Assembly: GCA_027924585.1 (NCBI GenBank)
Contig: BSBM01000151.1
Span: forward strand, 11,926,001 to 11,990,000
Length of the DNA stretch: 64,000 nt
Direction of reading: 5' to 3'
Source of the DNA: Larix kaempferi
Taxonomy: Eukaryota > Streptophyta > Pinopsida > Pinales > Pinaceae
This document shows positions 1-11,955 of this stretch, one piece after another. The stretch's first letter is position 1; every line of letters begins with the position of its first letter. The notes below the pieces were generated by a model. That model was not told the DNA's origin, made no database searches, and saw only the letters and a list, made by a program, of their open reading frames with translations. Both the position numbers and the translations under genes were made by a program.

Positions 1-22
1 AAAATTTCCTCGCCTCATTTAG
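1..22 (+). pseudogene. Last codons of a gypsy polyprotein
   Basis: The first bases read in frame as KFPRLI followed by TAG, the same C-terminus that ends the chromovirus A polyprotein at 22537. The body of this second element copy therefore lies upstream of the window. Confidence 0.6.
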
Positions 23-65
23 TAAAATATTTTGGGGACCAAAATCCTCCCAAAATGGGAAGGCA

Positions 66-983
66 TGATTCAAATTGGATCAACATATAATTTTTCATCT
101 ATTTTGGTGCTTTTGGGGTGGAATATTTGTATGAATTGGCTTGTAGGGGCCATTTTAGGGGTAGTTCTTACTTTGTAGATTTGGGGTCCAAAACCTTCCT
201 AGGCTAGTTTAAGGGCTTAAATGATGTTTTCTAGGGTCAAAATTTTGCAAGCATAACTCTCATCCCCTCATCATTCTTTTACACTCCAAAAAATTTCTAA
301 TGATGTAAGAATCAATCCTCAATTAGAGTTTGTATGAGGAAGATATGCCTCCTGCAAGTTTATCTATACAGTTTACCACCATGGTACTGAGTGGATTCCA
401 TCTCAACTCTCATTACTGACACATGTGGATCTAGTCATGTGTATACTTTCAAGAACATTCTAGAGTGTCCAAAACCCTAACCCTAATTGAGACTTGAGGC
501 ATGTTCAAACCCTAAAACTAATCCTAGATGGCTATAAGACTATGTTAAATACCAAGCTCTTAGGAGGAGAGGGGTTTCATTATGATGATGTTATTTCATT
601 GTTCCATAGCTGTCAAAAAATAAGCAAGTGGATATTAGAGCATAACAAAGGAAGTAGGAGATCTTGTAGTAGTTATGCAGGACATAGTGTGAGGTAAATC
701 CATAGTGAGTACCGCGTTCTTTGTATTTTTTGCATGTTACATATTAGAGAAGAAAAGAGCGAGGAACAGTCCTCACTTTTGGTCTGGTTTTTCCCATAGT
801 GGACTTTCCCAATTAGGTATATCTTTATTTATTTATGTGGATGTTTTATTTTTCTCTAGTTATTTCCCTTTGAATTCTAGTTTATTTATCATTCTTTGTA
901 ATTAAGCTAACACACTAATTTAAGTTGTAAGGTCTATTGTGAAGAATTGCTCCAGTGGAATATCCACAACATTTTACGAATCA
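66..983 (+). repeat. 3' LTR of a chromovirus A family element (copy 1)
   Basis: It starts with TG directly after the purine-rich AAAATGGGAAGGCA and ends in CA at the point matching the LTR/primer-site boundary at 17913. Its length is 918 bp, identical to the LTR at 22581-23498. A telomere-like word (CCCTAACCCTAA) near 475 is present in all three LTR copies and belongs to the LTR. Confidence 0.8.
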
Positions 984-2769
984 ATTGGCCCATATTTCTT
1001 TCATGAATAGTGGATAGCCCATAGAGTTTCAAGTTCTCCACATTTCAATATTGAGTAAATGAACATTTATTGATGTACATTGTTTCCTACATGTTCGAAC
1101 ACTTTGAAATAACCATATCTCATAGACCTATTTTTTAATAAGCCCCTATAACATTTCCTTGTTCAAATGAAACTAGACCTAGTATCCTACCTTGAATGTC
1201 TTCTAAATCTTGTATTGTCCATGCCTGGCATTATACTTTTTCTAATATGATTTCATTGGTTTCTATTGTATTTGCAAATCATGAATCTTATTGATCTTAT
1301 CTATAATTTTTTTCATCCTTTAATGCTTGCCCGTATATGGCATATTCCTTATTCCTCCATGATGTCCTTACATCACATCTAGAGGTGAACATAAAAGTTA
1401 TCCAATGCAAGTTTCAAAGAAGAACTTGCTAGTTTTAGTGTGGACTAATTCTATGTTATAAAAGTGTAAATTGTAGATCAAATCTCATTCCAAATTCTGA
1501 GATGTTTCCAATCATAACCATTTAAAACCTACACCAAGGTCATGTTCACAAATTTTAATTTCCCATATGTCTATGGATGGAAAGTTGTAGTGTTTTCATC
1601 TTGGTATATATTTTCTCTTATGTTGATGTACAAAAGGCACTAATAATGCCAATGACATCTCATTCGATTGGTGAAACTAGGGTGTTGTGATCACCCTCAC
1701 ATGGGTCCAAGTCTCTCCAATTATGTTGGTGCTTACAGTGTGACTATGGCGGTGATTAAGTTTGGGACCAAGTGCAAGTTATAGGTCACTTCAATAGAAT
1801 AGATACCCACGACTCATGAATCCTTAGTTGAAGGAATCCAATTTCAATGTTGTAATATGGATACAAACTATAGTAATAATAAACTCTTCCATAATGGGGA
1901 GGTGATGTATTTTTTGCATAAGGATAATTGGAATCAAATAAAAAAGGCACCAAGAAATCGTGTATCTCAAATCTAAATGATGTTTCTTGGTATCCCAAAG
2001 TGCATCTAGACCTTCCCAAAGAATATGATTGTTACATATTTCCCATTTTGCTCTTTTTACAAGGCATTAGGATTCCTATATTCCTAAATAATGCCAATAC
2101 CATAAAGGATTAGTCATGTCCCCACTTTGTTCTTGGAAAAATAGCCATAGAGTTTTTTATGCCTCGGAGTATCTACAACATTCCTAGTCAGGTCCACTAG
2201 AGTGAGTTAAAATCTTGATATAAATGCCAAGTTGAAGCATAGAGTGTTTATTTGGGGCTTAATACCCCTAATCATGTCATGGATGGTCTGCTTGATTTCC
2301 ACCTCTAGGAGGTGCTTTCCTTGTAGGGGTTGGCTCCCTTGGGGGGATAATCACTTGGACGCATGACCAAAACCATTTATTTCCATGTAAAAGGTGATAG
2401 CACTTTGTAAATGGATTTTTACCCTATCTAGCACACCTTATTTTCTCACTTGGACCTATTTTACCCCTCCTTTGGGCTATGTTACCCGCAAATTGTACTT
2501 CTTTATTGAAAAATACTACAAGGATAATGAAGGAGGACATTGAGGGAACACATCTATTGGGGTTAGTTGGGGCATGGCATCCTCCTTTTCGCACACCTAG
2601 CAATTGGTATAGCATGATTTCACTTTATTTACTACTTTGTATGTCATTTAGAGATATTGTATTGTTATTTTGAGTGGTTTAGTTCCCAAGTTGTGTGTGA
2701 GCAAGCCAAATGCTATATTTTTCACATTATCTTGTAGTCTAATAACTTAAAATTAGGTGAGGCTAGTCT

Positions 2770-2780
2770 TATATAAATAG
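2770..2780 (+). promoter_or_regulatory. TATA-box-like sequence in the flank
   Basis: TATATAAATAG stands about 25 bases before CTCTCATTGTAAAA, the arrangement of an LTR promoter. The same word is at 25290 in copy 2. It may belong to an undefined older LTR within the flank; no transcription unit follows. Confidence 0.3.
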
Positions 2781-3143
2781 TACCTCCCTCTCATTGTAAA
2801 AACACAACAAGATATGGGTTCATTATGAGATCTTTTCTATTTCTCTTGGTTTATTGGAGCTTTTTGTAACAACCCCAAACTATCACTAAATTTTAAAAAA
2901 TTAAAAGAATTTCATGCGATTATGGTTTTTAATTAACCATCTTTTCTTTTTCATAAGGTGCATATTGATTGTAAAATTCCCAACATCGTACAAATTGGAC
3001 TATGCAAAAACTCTTAAAATATTTAATCAAACTAATAGTTTAAACGAGCTAAACTTCCTTTTTGTACCTAGGATATAACCAAAATATTCAGGTACATTCC
3101 TTAGGATTGAAAAGATAATCCGAATATTTTATAAACAACATGT

Positions 3144-3195
3144 CATTCCCTTCAATGACATGTTGAAGGGAATGTTGAAAAGATAATCCGAATAT
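3144..3195. other. Fold-back junction at the duplication edge
   Basis: A perfect 12 bp inverted repeat (CATTCCCTTCAA at 3144-3155, TTGAAGGGAATG at 3163-3174, 7-base loop) is followed at once by a 21 bp direct copy (3175-3195) of bases 3107-3127. It sits exactly where homology to copy 2 ends. Confidence 0.8.
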
Positions 3196-3196
3196 G

Positions 3197-3403
3197 TTGA
3201 AGGTTTGAAGCACAAGCTAAGGAGCAAAGAAAGCTAGGATCAAACTTCGTAAGCAAGGTGCATTATTTCTCTATCTTTCAAACCCTTTGTAAAGTTTTGC
3301 TCAAATCTAAACCCTAATTTGATTACTGTGAAACCGTAGATGTCTATCTCAACAAACCTAGTACATTGGTGACCTCACCCTAGTCATATGATTGTTTTCC
3401 ACA
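3197..3403 (+). repeat. 5' LTR remnant of element C
   Basis: It matches 16530-16744 over about 210 bases, including the stretch GACCTCACC shortly before the end. The 5' part is missing because the duplicated segment abuts it. No standard initiator-Met primer site follows; the primer is unknown. Confidence 0.55.
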
Positions 3404-5648
3404 CAATAGAATTGGAAAATCAGTTGGGGATAAGTCATCTTTTTGGAGGTTCCTAAGTCAATTATTCATGTTTCTTTGGTTGTTTAGAGTCTATTTACAA
3501 GTTAGGATTGGTCTAAGACTTTAGTAGACACTATAATTCTTCTTTTTTCTGAGTTTGACTTGCATTTTTAAATACTTACAGTACAAAAACGCCCTTGATG
3601 TTCATGACAGTAGTGTTTCTGGTTCAAAAATGCCCTTGAGGATCTGTACAGTAACGTGTTACACCCTATTGCCCTTTTGTTGACGGGTGGTTTTTTTACT
3701 CTCATCCTTGTGTGTGGTTTTTTTGTGTATTTTTGAAGGTTTTTGCTTGTCCTAGGTCTTGTTAGTACCCCTTATAAGTGTGGTGCCTGCTCAGTAATTG
3801 ATCTTAGCTTGGTTTTTTGAGTCTTTTTGAATAAGAATTATTTTGAAAAAGTGCATTGGCTCTTATCCCTTTTCACTATTTGTTTGAAAGACTTGAAGGC
3901 CTCTGATTGTTAAGGTTTGTAGTGACCTCTCAGAAGTAGTCCACTTACTTTTTGTCATTATTCTCAGTGAGTCCTTTTGGTTTTCTTGCGTGAAAAGTTT
4001 TTCAAAGTGTCTTTTTCATTTAATATTTTTTTGTTGTTTTTTTACTTTGTACTTTCATATTTCCTTTGAGGTAGAAGTTCAGGGATTTTTCTGTTGTTTT
4101 TGTTCTTGATTGCACTAGCTAGGTGCAAGAATTAGGCCTTCCCAAACCTTGAATCCTAGTAGGTATTTTTCTAGTTGAAGTCTTAAAGTCATCTTATGTA
4201 CTATTATCCACTTTGCATGCTTGTATGAATTAATATTATTGGGTTTGTGGCCGCTTACACTTTGTTGATACAGGTACCAGAGGTCTCTTCACATTGATTT
4301 TGTTGTGTGTTTTTTATTAATGAGGCCTTGTTTCTCATTTGGGAAAAAAACGTTGGCTCAATTTTTGAATTAGTGTTGGTTGAATATGTTGCAAGTATCT
4401 TTGGATGATTTGGAGTTGCATTTTATATGGAAAACAAAATTCTTTTGCATATATGTTTTGTTTGTAGATAATATTTCAATTCAAGTTTTGCATTTTGAAT
4501 CATTTTTTTTTTAAAAGGTCTCGCAAATGGTTTAGTTTCCATGTAAAATTGAGTTCTTTTGTTCATCTTAGGATTCGATTTGAACTTGTTTACCAAACAA
4601 AGTTGAATTTTCTTTTCAAATTCTAAATCTATGTATCCTTATCTAACTGAATTTGTATGTGCACTTTGAAAGGTAGTCGTATGCTTATGTTGTAGACTCG
4701 AGTTTTTATTTAGGGTATAAAATGTAAGTTTCCTTTTGCAATTAATAGACCAAAAAATTGCATTGAATAGTTGAAAACTTGCATTTGCATTCCAAATTAC
4801 ATCATATCTATAGAACTTGCATGTACATTGGAAATAAATTGGAAATGAAAAGTGCATGATTGTGGCAGTAGAGTGCTCCATATTTCAGTTAAAGAACATT
4901 GTATCTTTAATTGCACTCGTTTTGCTTCTTTTGCATGACAATTTTTTGAAATTGTATTTTAAACAATCAATCAATAATAAGAATTGGCTACTAGGTTTTT
5001 TTTAGTAAGAAACCCACCTGATAGTCTAGGCTAGGATTTTGGATATAGGAGTTGAGAGTTAATTTGAGAAACTAGGAATCCACTAATGAATGCTAAATCG
5101 ATTAGTAATGTAAAGTACATGTCGGGAAGGCACCACTAGCACTGAAATCAAGCGATAGGAAATCCTTTTTCAAGTAGACAGAATACCCCTGTTGCTTAAC
5201 TGAGAGGGGTTATGCGAGTATGGGAATTGATCAAGCATGGAAATTCCTTGGGGTGAAACCACTTCTCATTGACACTTTCAGGTCTAGGATTTGTTATACA
5301 AGGCCTACGTTCCCTGCTCATTCACAAAATCTTCATCCAATGATCGTTCCTCTCAACTACCAAGTTTGAAATGGTGACCATAGTTGTATTTCCTAGGTAC
5401 CCCATAGGTCACTGCAGGGTATATCTTGTGGCACCTGAGACAGACATAGAATTTGCTGGCCCAAATCCTTATGGATGGTATTTTCTAAAGACCCCATATT
5501 TGGATCTTCACTGAATAGTACTTGAATCCAAGTGATTTTCATTACGATATTTGTTTTCTTGTTTGAGATATTTTAGGAACTTTATAGTGTGCATTGTTTG
5601 ATTTTTATCTTTTGTATATTTTCTTCTCAGTGTATTCTGTGAGCCACC
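3404..5648 (+). other. Leader of element C, no gene seen
   Basis: About 2.2 kb of T-rich DNA with stops in all frames. Two near copies of AAAAAYGCCCTTGA occur near 3585 and 3625. Long untranslated leaders are common in Tat-type elements; nothing codes here. Confidence 0.5.
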
Positions 5649-7887
5649 ATGGTCGATCAACCTTTACATAGGTACCGAAGAATTCAAGGACACTCTCCTA
5701 AACAAAGAGAAGTCCCTACACCTAGACAAATATTGGATTATAACAATCCACCCCCTTAGGAGGAAGAAGAGGAAAACCAGGAACATCAAACAAAACAACC
5801 AATAGAAGAAAACACCCATAGTTCTAGGTCATGTAAGTTTGAGAGATCTTCTAATGAAGGAAATTTTAGGGATACCGAGGAGTAGTTGCACAACTCTCCT
5901 AGAGTTCATTATCCTAATTCTGAAAAGAATATAGGTCCCATTCAAATTGAGCACCTCTCAGATCCATCTGTACTTTTGAACCCGCCACAAAGTCCTAGTT
6001 TTTCCCAAGTACCTGGTATCAACATTCCTAATACATTGTCTATGTGGTTTAACATGGAAAACATAGAACAAGTGTTTAGTTTAGGGGAGGAATCTACTCC
6101 AGTTAGTACTACCCATGTAGGAGGAATTACTTTTAATACAGAATCTGCAGTAGGATCAGGATGTTCCCCATCATCCTCGATGATACTTAATGGTACTAGT
6201 TCTTCAACTCAATTGAGTTCGAACCCTTTCTCTTTTGGATTTCCTTTTTCAAGGTTTCAACCTATACTTGTTACTATTCCTCCTAGTTCAACTTCGACCA
6301 CTACTTCAGGTAGTGTCCCATATGTTCCTTTCCATGATTTCCCACCCTTAAGTGGGCCAATGTCCATGCCTAACTCACCCTTCACTAGAGCTATTTCTAG
6401 CTCCACCCTACTTCATGAGTTAAGATTACCTTTCTAATATTTAGGAGGTATGGGTTCTGGTAACCCCTTTGGACTAAATGTACCGCAAGGTAATTCATTT
6501 ACACTAGGGGGAACCATCACTAGATTTACCTGGGGGTAGGATGCCACTTAAGGAAATATCACCTTTTCTGGGATGGGAGGTTCCAATATGGTTAACCCTG
6601 TTATGACAAGCATCTTACAAGGCATCCAACCGTTCGGAGGAATGGCAGGGGCTTTTGGAACAACCTTGACTTCTTTTCAAAATTGGTATGGTGAGAACTT
6701 CAGACAACCTAATCCACTTTTCACCAATCCTAGAAAATCATACATTCTGGGACAACCACATGCCAACACCAACCAATGGTAAGCTAATGCTATTGGAACC
6801 TAGAACACTATGGCTTAAATAAAATTTCCATTTCTGGCCACTTTGAATTTTCTCAATATTTCAAATTTAACTAACAATCTAGTGTTACATGACCTAAGAT
6901 GGCCACCCCTAGCCACTAAGATTCCTTCATACATTCCTAAGTTTGAAGGTAAACCTAAGGAAGACACAACTAACCATGTGATGACTTTTCATATATGGTT
7001 TTCATCCAACTCTTTCATGGATGATTCTATTAAATTACATCTCTTCAAAAGGAATTTAATTGGGGTAGCGACGGAATGGTACATTGAGTTACAATGAGCA
7101 TCCTTTCAAACTTTTAATTTAGTTACGATGGTATTTCTAAACCACTTCCAGCGACCATTCCGCTATGAGACTAGAATGGATATGTTAACATCCTTTCACT
7201 AGATTAAATCTACTCATATCTATAACCACATCCATGAGTGATGGAGGGGGCATATCTTGATCAAGGCTTATATTCCTGGTGATTTTTTAACCAATTGGTT
7301 TATTAAGTCATTGCAACCCTTTATTGTGAAATATGTGGCTCTTTCTGGGGTTCAGAATGAAGAGCATGCTATCATTAAAGTCCAACAATTGGATTTGATT
7401 TTAGTCCCAATCTAGGATGTTTTATGAAATTCTTCCTACTGCTCCTAGAGTAGAAGTTGACCCAACGAATCCTACCCTTACACCCCATGCTAATGGTGTG
7501 ATTAGTGTAGTTGAGAACAATCTAGGTGGCCCAGATAATAAATTTTCTTGTCAAAATTTGCTAGAAACTAGTTAGAATAACACACATAACCTTAAATACA
7601 ACCCTCCTTTTGATGTTTTGTCAGTACAGAACTCTAAAGAAAACCAAAATCCTGGAGGGAAGAAAAATAAGAACAAGAAAAATGGGAATAAGGAGAATAA
7701 CAATAATAACGACACTAATGTTAGTGGGGTAAATAATGAAAAATGTAAAATGAAATTCCCTTTCTTATTATGCAAGGAAGATCACTTAGCCTATAAATTC
7801 CCTAAAATGGAAATGGATCAGAAGCTCTCAACACAACAGGAGGTAACAAGCCAACCTGTTGTATTGACCAATCCATTTCCTCAATAA
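5649..7887 (+). pseudogene. Decayed gag of element C
   Basis: The likely start is the ATG at 5649, in the strong context GCCACCATGG, reading MVDQPLHRYRRIQGHSP before stops begin. A long Ser/Thr/Pro-rich stretch (5886-6437) follows. The Retrotrans_gag capsid-type domain is recognisable at about 6900-7400 from PKFEGKPKED, TEWYIEL and, after a frame change, IPGDFLTNWFIKSL. A Lys/Asn-rich linker (7640-7740) precedes a ruined zinc knuckle near 7755-7800, where FLLCKEDHLAYKFPKM retains only one of the expected cysteines. There are several stops and frameshifts. Gag would form the particle of the retroelement; this copy cannot. Confidence 0.7.
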
Positions 7888-8289
7888 CAACAATAGATGG
7901 TTGTTGCTTCCCATTAACATAATGAAACCTTCCAAGGGGGAAACTGGAGATCCTCCTCTCAATGGGAAAATTCAGGCCTAGGTGAAGTTTTCATCTGTGA
8001 ACACGATGTTCATCTCCAGACTAGGAATAAGAATTATGAATATAATTCATTTGGATCCAAAGGCAAAGAGGCCCTTAATGCTGACGATGAAAATTATTTA
8101 CAAATAGAGAATCTTGCCAATGATACTATTCCTAGGATACTAAAGGGTGTTCTATAAAATCCATGTATAATCCTAATGCACATGCTTCTCATAATTATAG
8201 TATAATTGAATATTTGGCTTAGGCTCCATGTGCAATGTATACACTTTAGGTACTCCAAATTTCTCCAACCCAAAGGAACACCTTACTTT

Positions 8290-9044
8290 TAGCTTTAGGA
8301 TCTCTATATCCTGTGGACACACAAGTGATTTATTTCAATTTTGAGAATTGGAAGCCTCGTTTACCCCATAATGATGCTTTTCAAATCCAAGTTGTATCTG
8401 CAAACACTAAGATTCATCGGATAGTTGTATATGAGGGTTCCTCCACATGTGTCATGTATTTATAGCGTTGCCAGGATTTAGGGTCACGTGACGTGGTGGA
8501 TCATGTCGCTATGTTGAAAGCTTTTAATGGTCACCTTTTCCAACCTCACGGAATTATCCCAGCCTTTCCTGAAGAGCTAGGGAGGAGAATAGTCAAAGTG
8601 GATGTGGAAGTGGTTGAATCTCCACTTGATTATAATTTATTTCAAGGGAGAATTTGGAATCAAGCTATGATGGCAATAGTCTCTTCAATCTTTCATGTCA
8701 TCAAGTTTCATCATGAGGTAAATATTGTAACAATTGACCAACTAGCCTTAAACATGAACGAATTCAACAAGGATCATGGATCCAATATTCCTTTAGTAGC
8801 CCATTCTGTGAGGGATTGTGAAAACATTGGTGTGGGGATATATCCTTCATTAATGGGAACTTTTAATATTCCCCCACCTAATTTTCTCAATTTAAGACTT
8901 CTTACTTTCACAACCCTTGGAAGTTTCCAACCTCCAAAGATGGGTCTAGTCATATTAACCAGGCCTTATATCCCTTGTGTCGAATTTCTACTAAGAAGAA
9001 GCCTTTGTGTCCATGCTTACCTTCTCGGGACTTGGTCCCAATAG
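8290..9044 (+). pseudogene. Protease-like region of element C
   Basis: Reading frames in this stretch give IHRIVVYEGSSTCVM, where plant gypsy proteases have an aspartate before EGAST; here it is Tyr, so the catalytic residue is gone. One stop follows, then 183 open codons carrying PLDYNLFQGR, VTIDQLALN and GIYPSLMGTF, which match the conserved post-protease block of Tat-like polyproteins. The frame is open from 8493 to 9044. Known family members continue into reverse transcriptase; this one does not. Confidence 0.6.
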
Positions 9045-9073
9045 TTGACTAGGTGATTCATGTAATGAGGTAG

Positions 9074-9580
9074 TTGGAGCCTGCTCTCCACCTTATTGAT
9101 ATAATTGAATTTTTAGACAAGTGTTCTATATGGGATGATATACTTCCATCTGACAAAGTTTTCCTAGATTCTATGATACAGTCTGACATTCCTTTGGATA
9201 TTGATGTTCTTTCTAAATATTATCTCTCTGGATTAGACTCAGTTTCAATAAAATATGGTCGTGATTTTCCTTTTGAGACTACATGTACTTCTTATAGATC
9301 CTTAGACATTGGTAGTTTTGAGTCTATGAACTCTGCCATTGAGTTGAAAATTAGTGTTCCTAATGAGATTGATTTTGATATTAGAATGTTCAACTCCAAC
9401 GATGATGAGTTTGTTTCTATAGACTCTATTATTTCTTCCAGCTTTGATCTTCCTCATGAGTCAGATATTGTTGTTTCTATGACATCAAGCCTTGGTATTC
9501 CAAAATCTTCATTGGTAAACTCTGCCTTGGAAATGAGTATTGTGAAGATTCTAAAGTTGAAAGTATTTCTACCAAAGTGA
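9074..9580 (+). pseudogene. Unrecognised acidic Ser/Asp-rich frame of element C
   Basis: 168 codons are open, a few bases past the end of the protease-like frame, and contain many D, S and I residues (for example DIDVLSKYYLSGL, SIDSIISSSFDLPHESD). No catalytic motif, zinc finger or membrane segment is visible. It lies where reverse transcriptase would be expected. It may be a linker of the polyprotein or lineage-specific coding sequence. I do not recognise it. Confidence 0.4.
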
Positions 9581-10294
9581 CCTGTATTATATCTTTCTTT
9601 TTAGATTTTTTGGATATGATTATGGTATTGTTGTTTCCTAAAAACAACATTTTTAGCTAGATTTATGATTGCTTCGAGATCATTTTCTACATACTACTCG
9701 ATCCGGTTAGGTATATTCAAAAATTTGCATATAGGTTTAGGCCTCCCCTCTGTTATGATTCATTTGAAACTTTTTCCATCCAAATTATCCATAGGGTCTA
9801 ACATGTTGGATATCCATGCATTACCCATCTCTTTATGCACTATGCACTAGTTCGACAACAAAGCCTACCTAACATGGGTCACCCTAGTCAGCACCCTTTT
9901 GACATTTTCGTGCCCACGCAGAGTTTTTCTCATAGGCTCAAGAGCCTTTTTAGTTTTACCATGACTTCAAGAAGAAGCCTCGTGTCTCTTTTTCTCATAT
10001 ATTTCTATCCATTCCTTATAAGGCTCCCATTTTTGTGTTTAAGTCGCATATTCATTTGCATCGATCCCGCTTGCACATATGAGCATGATGCTAGCTTCCA
10101 CACTTTTAGCTAGTTATATAAGTCCTCATATCTTATCTCATTTTCACTAAGCCTGTATTATTTTTCCTTTGCAACTTGAAATATTTTACCCAGAGGAGAC
10201 ACACCCCGAGTGTCATTATCTTGCTCATTTTCCTTGCATTATGAATAGGTTTGTTCCATGCACTGGAACTAGTTTCGCTTGTCCCTGACACTCG
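9581..10294 (+). other. Non-coding part of element C
   Basis: No convincing reading frame and no known motif. It ends at the 64 bp word that is repeated after the nested element. Confidence 0.4.
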
Positions 10295-10358
10295 TTTCCT
10301 CCTAGGTTACGATCATTCTTCCATTCTTCCTCCAAACTCGTTAAAAATAGAAAGAGGC
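10295..10358 (+). repeat. 64 bp flanking duplication, left copy
   Basis: The 64 bases from TTTCCTCCTAGGTTACG to the GAGGC just before the LTR recur at 13412-13475 with three mismatches. The copy is flush with the TG of the left LTR. Confidence 0.85.
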
Positions 10359-10580
10359 TGTAAAGAATATAAAATAAGATATTAATTATTAAGTGAAAGG
10401 GTGTAACCCTTCTCTACACATGCTCAAGCCTATAAAGAAGAGCTTCATTGTAATTTAATAATCATCTTATCATATATTTTATCAATATCTTATTATTCCC
10501 TGGAAGTGTGGGTTGTGTGATTTCTAAGTATTTACTGCAGCAAAAGAAAATTTACGTTTCAGAGAAGCTTTTATGCTTCA
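10359..10580 (+). repeat. 5' LTR of CC-1
   Basis: It starts TGTAAAGAATATAAAATAAG and ends AGCTTTTATGCTTCA, matching 13180-13411. It contains a hairpin (AAGGGT at 10397, ACCCTT at 10406) about 20 bases upstream of a TATAAA at 10431. Confidence 0.85.
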
Positions 10581-10594
10581 TTGGTATTAGAGCC
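10581..10594 (+). other. Primer-binding site of CC-1 (initiator tRNA-Met)
   Basis: TTGGTATTAGAGCC directly follows the LTR. It is one base off the usual plant word TGGTATCAGAGCC, complementary to the 3' end of initiator tRNA-Met. Confidence 0.8.
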
Positions 10595-10659
10595 TCGTTG
10601 ACTAAATTCAGGCCTTTGGCCATTCTTTGGCTTTTATCCATTACCTAGGGTTTCCCTAA

Positions 10660-11440
10660 AGTGTGGTCTTTGACCATAAAATTACAAACATCCCTACTAA
10701 TCCTTCCTCCCCACGCCACCTTCCCTCCATCATTCCGCCTTCTCTCCCTCTCCTGCGCAGACTCCCCCACCGCTGCACTCTTCCCTATTCCCCAACTCCC
10801 CCACACCTCCAGCACTGCACCACTCCCCCACGCACCTGCTCACATCCCCCGCTACTCTCCATTCTCTTCTCTCCTTCCATCTCCATTATATTCCTCGTCC
10901 ACCAGCTACAACCACCGATCCCTGCTCCAACCTCCTTTCTTCATCACGTACTCAAATTACTCACCATCTCCTTGCTCCACGCCCTTCGTTTCTCCCTTCA
11001 CTGCCTTACCTTCCATCCCCTTCGTGTCTCCCCCGTTGCTCTCCACCCACACTGTCCATTTACCCTCGCATGATCCCACACGCTCTCACCATCCTGCTCA
11101 CGCCTCCCCCTCCCTTCTGCACTCAACATCTCTATTGCTCATGCCTCCCCCTCCCTCCTGTGCTCACCCTCCCTACTACTCACGCCTCTCCTCACGCTAT
11201 GCCCCCTTCTAATCCCCCATACTCCTGCTCCTCCAACCTCTCCTCGCCTTCCACCCATTCTCCTCTCGGCGTGCTACCTGCATGCACTTCCCTTCACAAC
11301 GCTCTCATCTCTCTTCCTCCCCAACGCTGCCCCCTTCTTACCGCTTTGATGCTCGCTGCTCGTTCACTCCACGCTCCATATGTCCAATCCGTCTTTATCC
11401 AATTCACCGTTAGGGCTAAGAACCCAAAAAACTCCTAACA
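10660..11440 (+). other. C-rich, G-poor block
   Basis: Nearly 800 bases are dominated by C and T runs (CCTCC, CTCCC, CACCC) with very few G. All three plus frames show long open stretches rich in Pro, Ser, Leu, Thr and His (for example 10661-11212). This is what a biased composition gives by chance, so I do not call a gene. The block starts 80 bases after the primer site and is absent from the truncated relative at 37926. Confidence 0.7.
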
Positions 11441-11454
11441 TGTTCACGTCCAAA

Positions 11455-11700
11455 TAAAAAATATATATAATATCATTATTATTATTTTAAATAATAATAA
11501 TTATTATATTTATCTAAAATCCCATATCCAAACACAATTTCAATTTTTTTTTTAATAAAATATTATTATTGTTAATAATAATATTTATTATTAAAACCCT
11601 GAAACCCTTCCTTTCACAAACAATACTATTATTTATTATTATTGTTAATAATAATAATAATTTAATAATTGTATTAATTACAATTATTTAAAATAAAAAT
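11455..11700 (+). repeat. TTATTA/TAATAA-rich low-complexity block
   Basis: Repeated TTATTATTATT and AATAATAATAAT runs in both senses, able to pair with each other. Related TAATAATAAAT wording occurs in the LTR of CC-2 near 39545-39590. Confidence 0.7.
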
Positions 11701-11739
11701 AAGAAAGGAAGTAAGACAAAAATCAAAAGTCCAAGCAAG

Positions 11740-11950
11740 TCTCATTATTGTCAAAGAAGTCGGAGAACACTTATCACCGAAAAAATCAAAGTCAAGGACA
11801 ATCATTTATCGTTGAAGAAGTCAAAGTCAAGGAAGGATTATCAAGAAGTCGAGACACGCTATCATCAAAGAAGTCAAGCCAACAATGACTAATTATCGTC
11901 AAAGTCGAGACCAGTATCATCAAGGAAGACCAAGTTATCGTCCAAACCAG
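11740..11950 (+). repeat. Degenerate GAAGTCAAAG repeats before the coiled-coil ORF
   Basis: Words such as CAAAGAAGTCGGAG, TTGAAGAAGTCAAAGTCAAGG, ATCAAAGAAGTCAAGCC recur every 30-45 bases, alternating with TTATCGTC or TATCATC. The relative at 38195-38270 has a shorter version ending in the same CAAGTTATCGTCC just before its ATG. Confidence 0.6.
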
Positions 11951-11955
11951 GAATT

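Larger units (their letters stand above)
1..3150 (+). repeat. Duplicated segment, copy 1
   Basis: This stretch aligns base for base with 22516-25669 in the same orientation; by eye the copies differ by roughly 3-5%, with more differences in the first 300 bases. It holds the last codons of a gypsy polyprotein, a polypurine tract, a 918 bp LTR and about 2.2 kb of flank. Homology stops sharply at 3150, inside the word TGTCATTCCC. The left edge lies outside the window, so the true duplication is longer. I see no gene in the 984-3150 part. Confidence 0.9.

Noticed and set aside
460-500. Telomere-like CCCTAACCCTAA word (also near 17410 and 22990)
   Set aside because: Only about two units, and part of every LTR copy of chromovirus A; not an interstitial telomere.
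1-3150. Duplicated segment as an assembly artefact
   Set aside because: The copies differ by several percent and have different right-hand junctions, so they are distinct loci.
7572-7775. Minus-strand Leu/Phe-rich frame
   Set aside because: It is the reverse of the Lys/Asn-rich gag linker on the plus strand.
10661-11438. Three long overlapping plus-strand frames (up to 183 codons)
   Set aside because: They lie in the C-rich block, are open in several frames at once and consist of Pro/Ser/Leu/Thr/His; this is expected from the base bias.
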